A stretch of DNA of 64,000 nucleotides from Metridium senile (taxonomy: Eukaryota; Cnidaria; Anthozoa; Actiniaria; Metridiidae). Shown here piece after piece: positions 63,846-64,000 of the stretch. How positions within the stretch are numbered: position 1 is the stretch's first letter; the number at the start of each line of letters is the position of its first letter. A model generated the notes under the pieces. The model saw only the letters and a program-made list of their open reading frames with translations, ran no database searches and was not told the DNA's origin. The stretch lies in NCBI GenBank assembly GCA_949775045.1, contig OX459105.1, forward strand, positions 13,605,227-13,669,226, in the 5' to 3' direction. Position numbers and translations under genes: made by a program.

Positions 63846-64000
63846 CTTTTCTTCCATACAATAGTTTACAGTTGACTAGCTCTGAACGACCACTCTTGTA
63901 ATAATTGTTAATTCCATAATTTATCAAAAACGTGCATTCAATAACAAAACCTTTTTTATTAGTGTATGTCGTGTATGTCTTTTCTAGAAAAAATTAATAG

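Overview
This window is eukaryotic and reads as an invertebrate animal genome, most likely a cnidarian and probably an anthozoan. The support is AT-rich intron-dense genes whose exon phases chain cleanly, animal protein families (Reeler/DOMON/cytochrome b561, YIPF, RNF170, FARSA, THAP), a secreted protein joining a six-cysteine ShK-like module to an F5/8C domain, and a heavy load of short foldback elements. The species cannot be named from sequence alone.

Layout. (1) About 292-20140, minus strand: a Reeler-DOMON-DOMON-cytochrome b561 protein of the ferric-chelate-reductase-1 type. Seventeen exons are placed here; the first coding exon and the last exons were not found. Its introns hold a tandem array of 19 tRNA-Arg(UCU) genes (1399-4444, opposite strand), a complete plus-strand gene for a secreted ShK/F5/8C protein (12013-16085), SINEs, and several foldback elements, three of them almost touching 5' splice sites. 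(2) 20141-30295: mostly AT-rich DNA, one plus-strand three-coding-exon gene of unknown function (24957-27009), one possible minus-strand exon, and repeats. (3) 30296-34998: an apparently intact two-gene DNA transposon inserted in a SINE. It has 72-bp inverted repeats, a THAP-DDE transposase and a convergent SAP-SWIM-YqaJ nuclease gene with one short intron. (4) 35000-39268: repeats, including a 1.4-kb foldback element with arms of about 500 bp. (5) 39269-47913, minus strand: a complete 12-exon YIPF1/2 gene. (6) 49414-58702, minus strand: a complete 13-exon FARSA gene (cytosolic Phe-tRNA synthetase alpha), head to head with (7) 59012-61938, plus strand: a complete 4-exon RNF170 E3 ligase gene. 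(8) 61939-64000: repeats.

The host genes are unrelated housekeeping or membrane genes and form no operon. FARSA and RNF170 probably share a 309-bp bidirectional promoter. The most unusual items are the transposon, whose terminal repeats place a TISU/YY1-like start-codon element in front of both of its genes; the intronic antisense tRNA array; and the duplicated five-exon DOMON module. Exon boundaries were read by eye from splice signals, frame continuity and family resemblance; none has transcript support.
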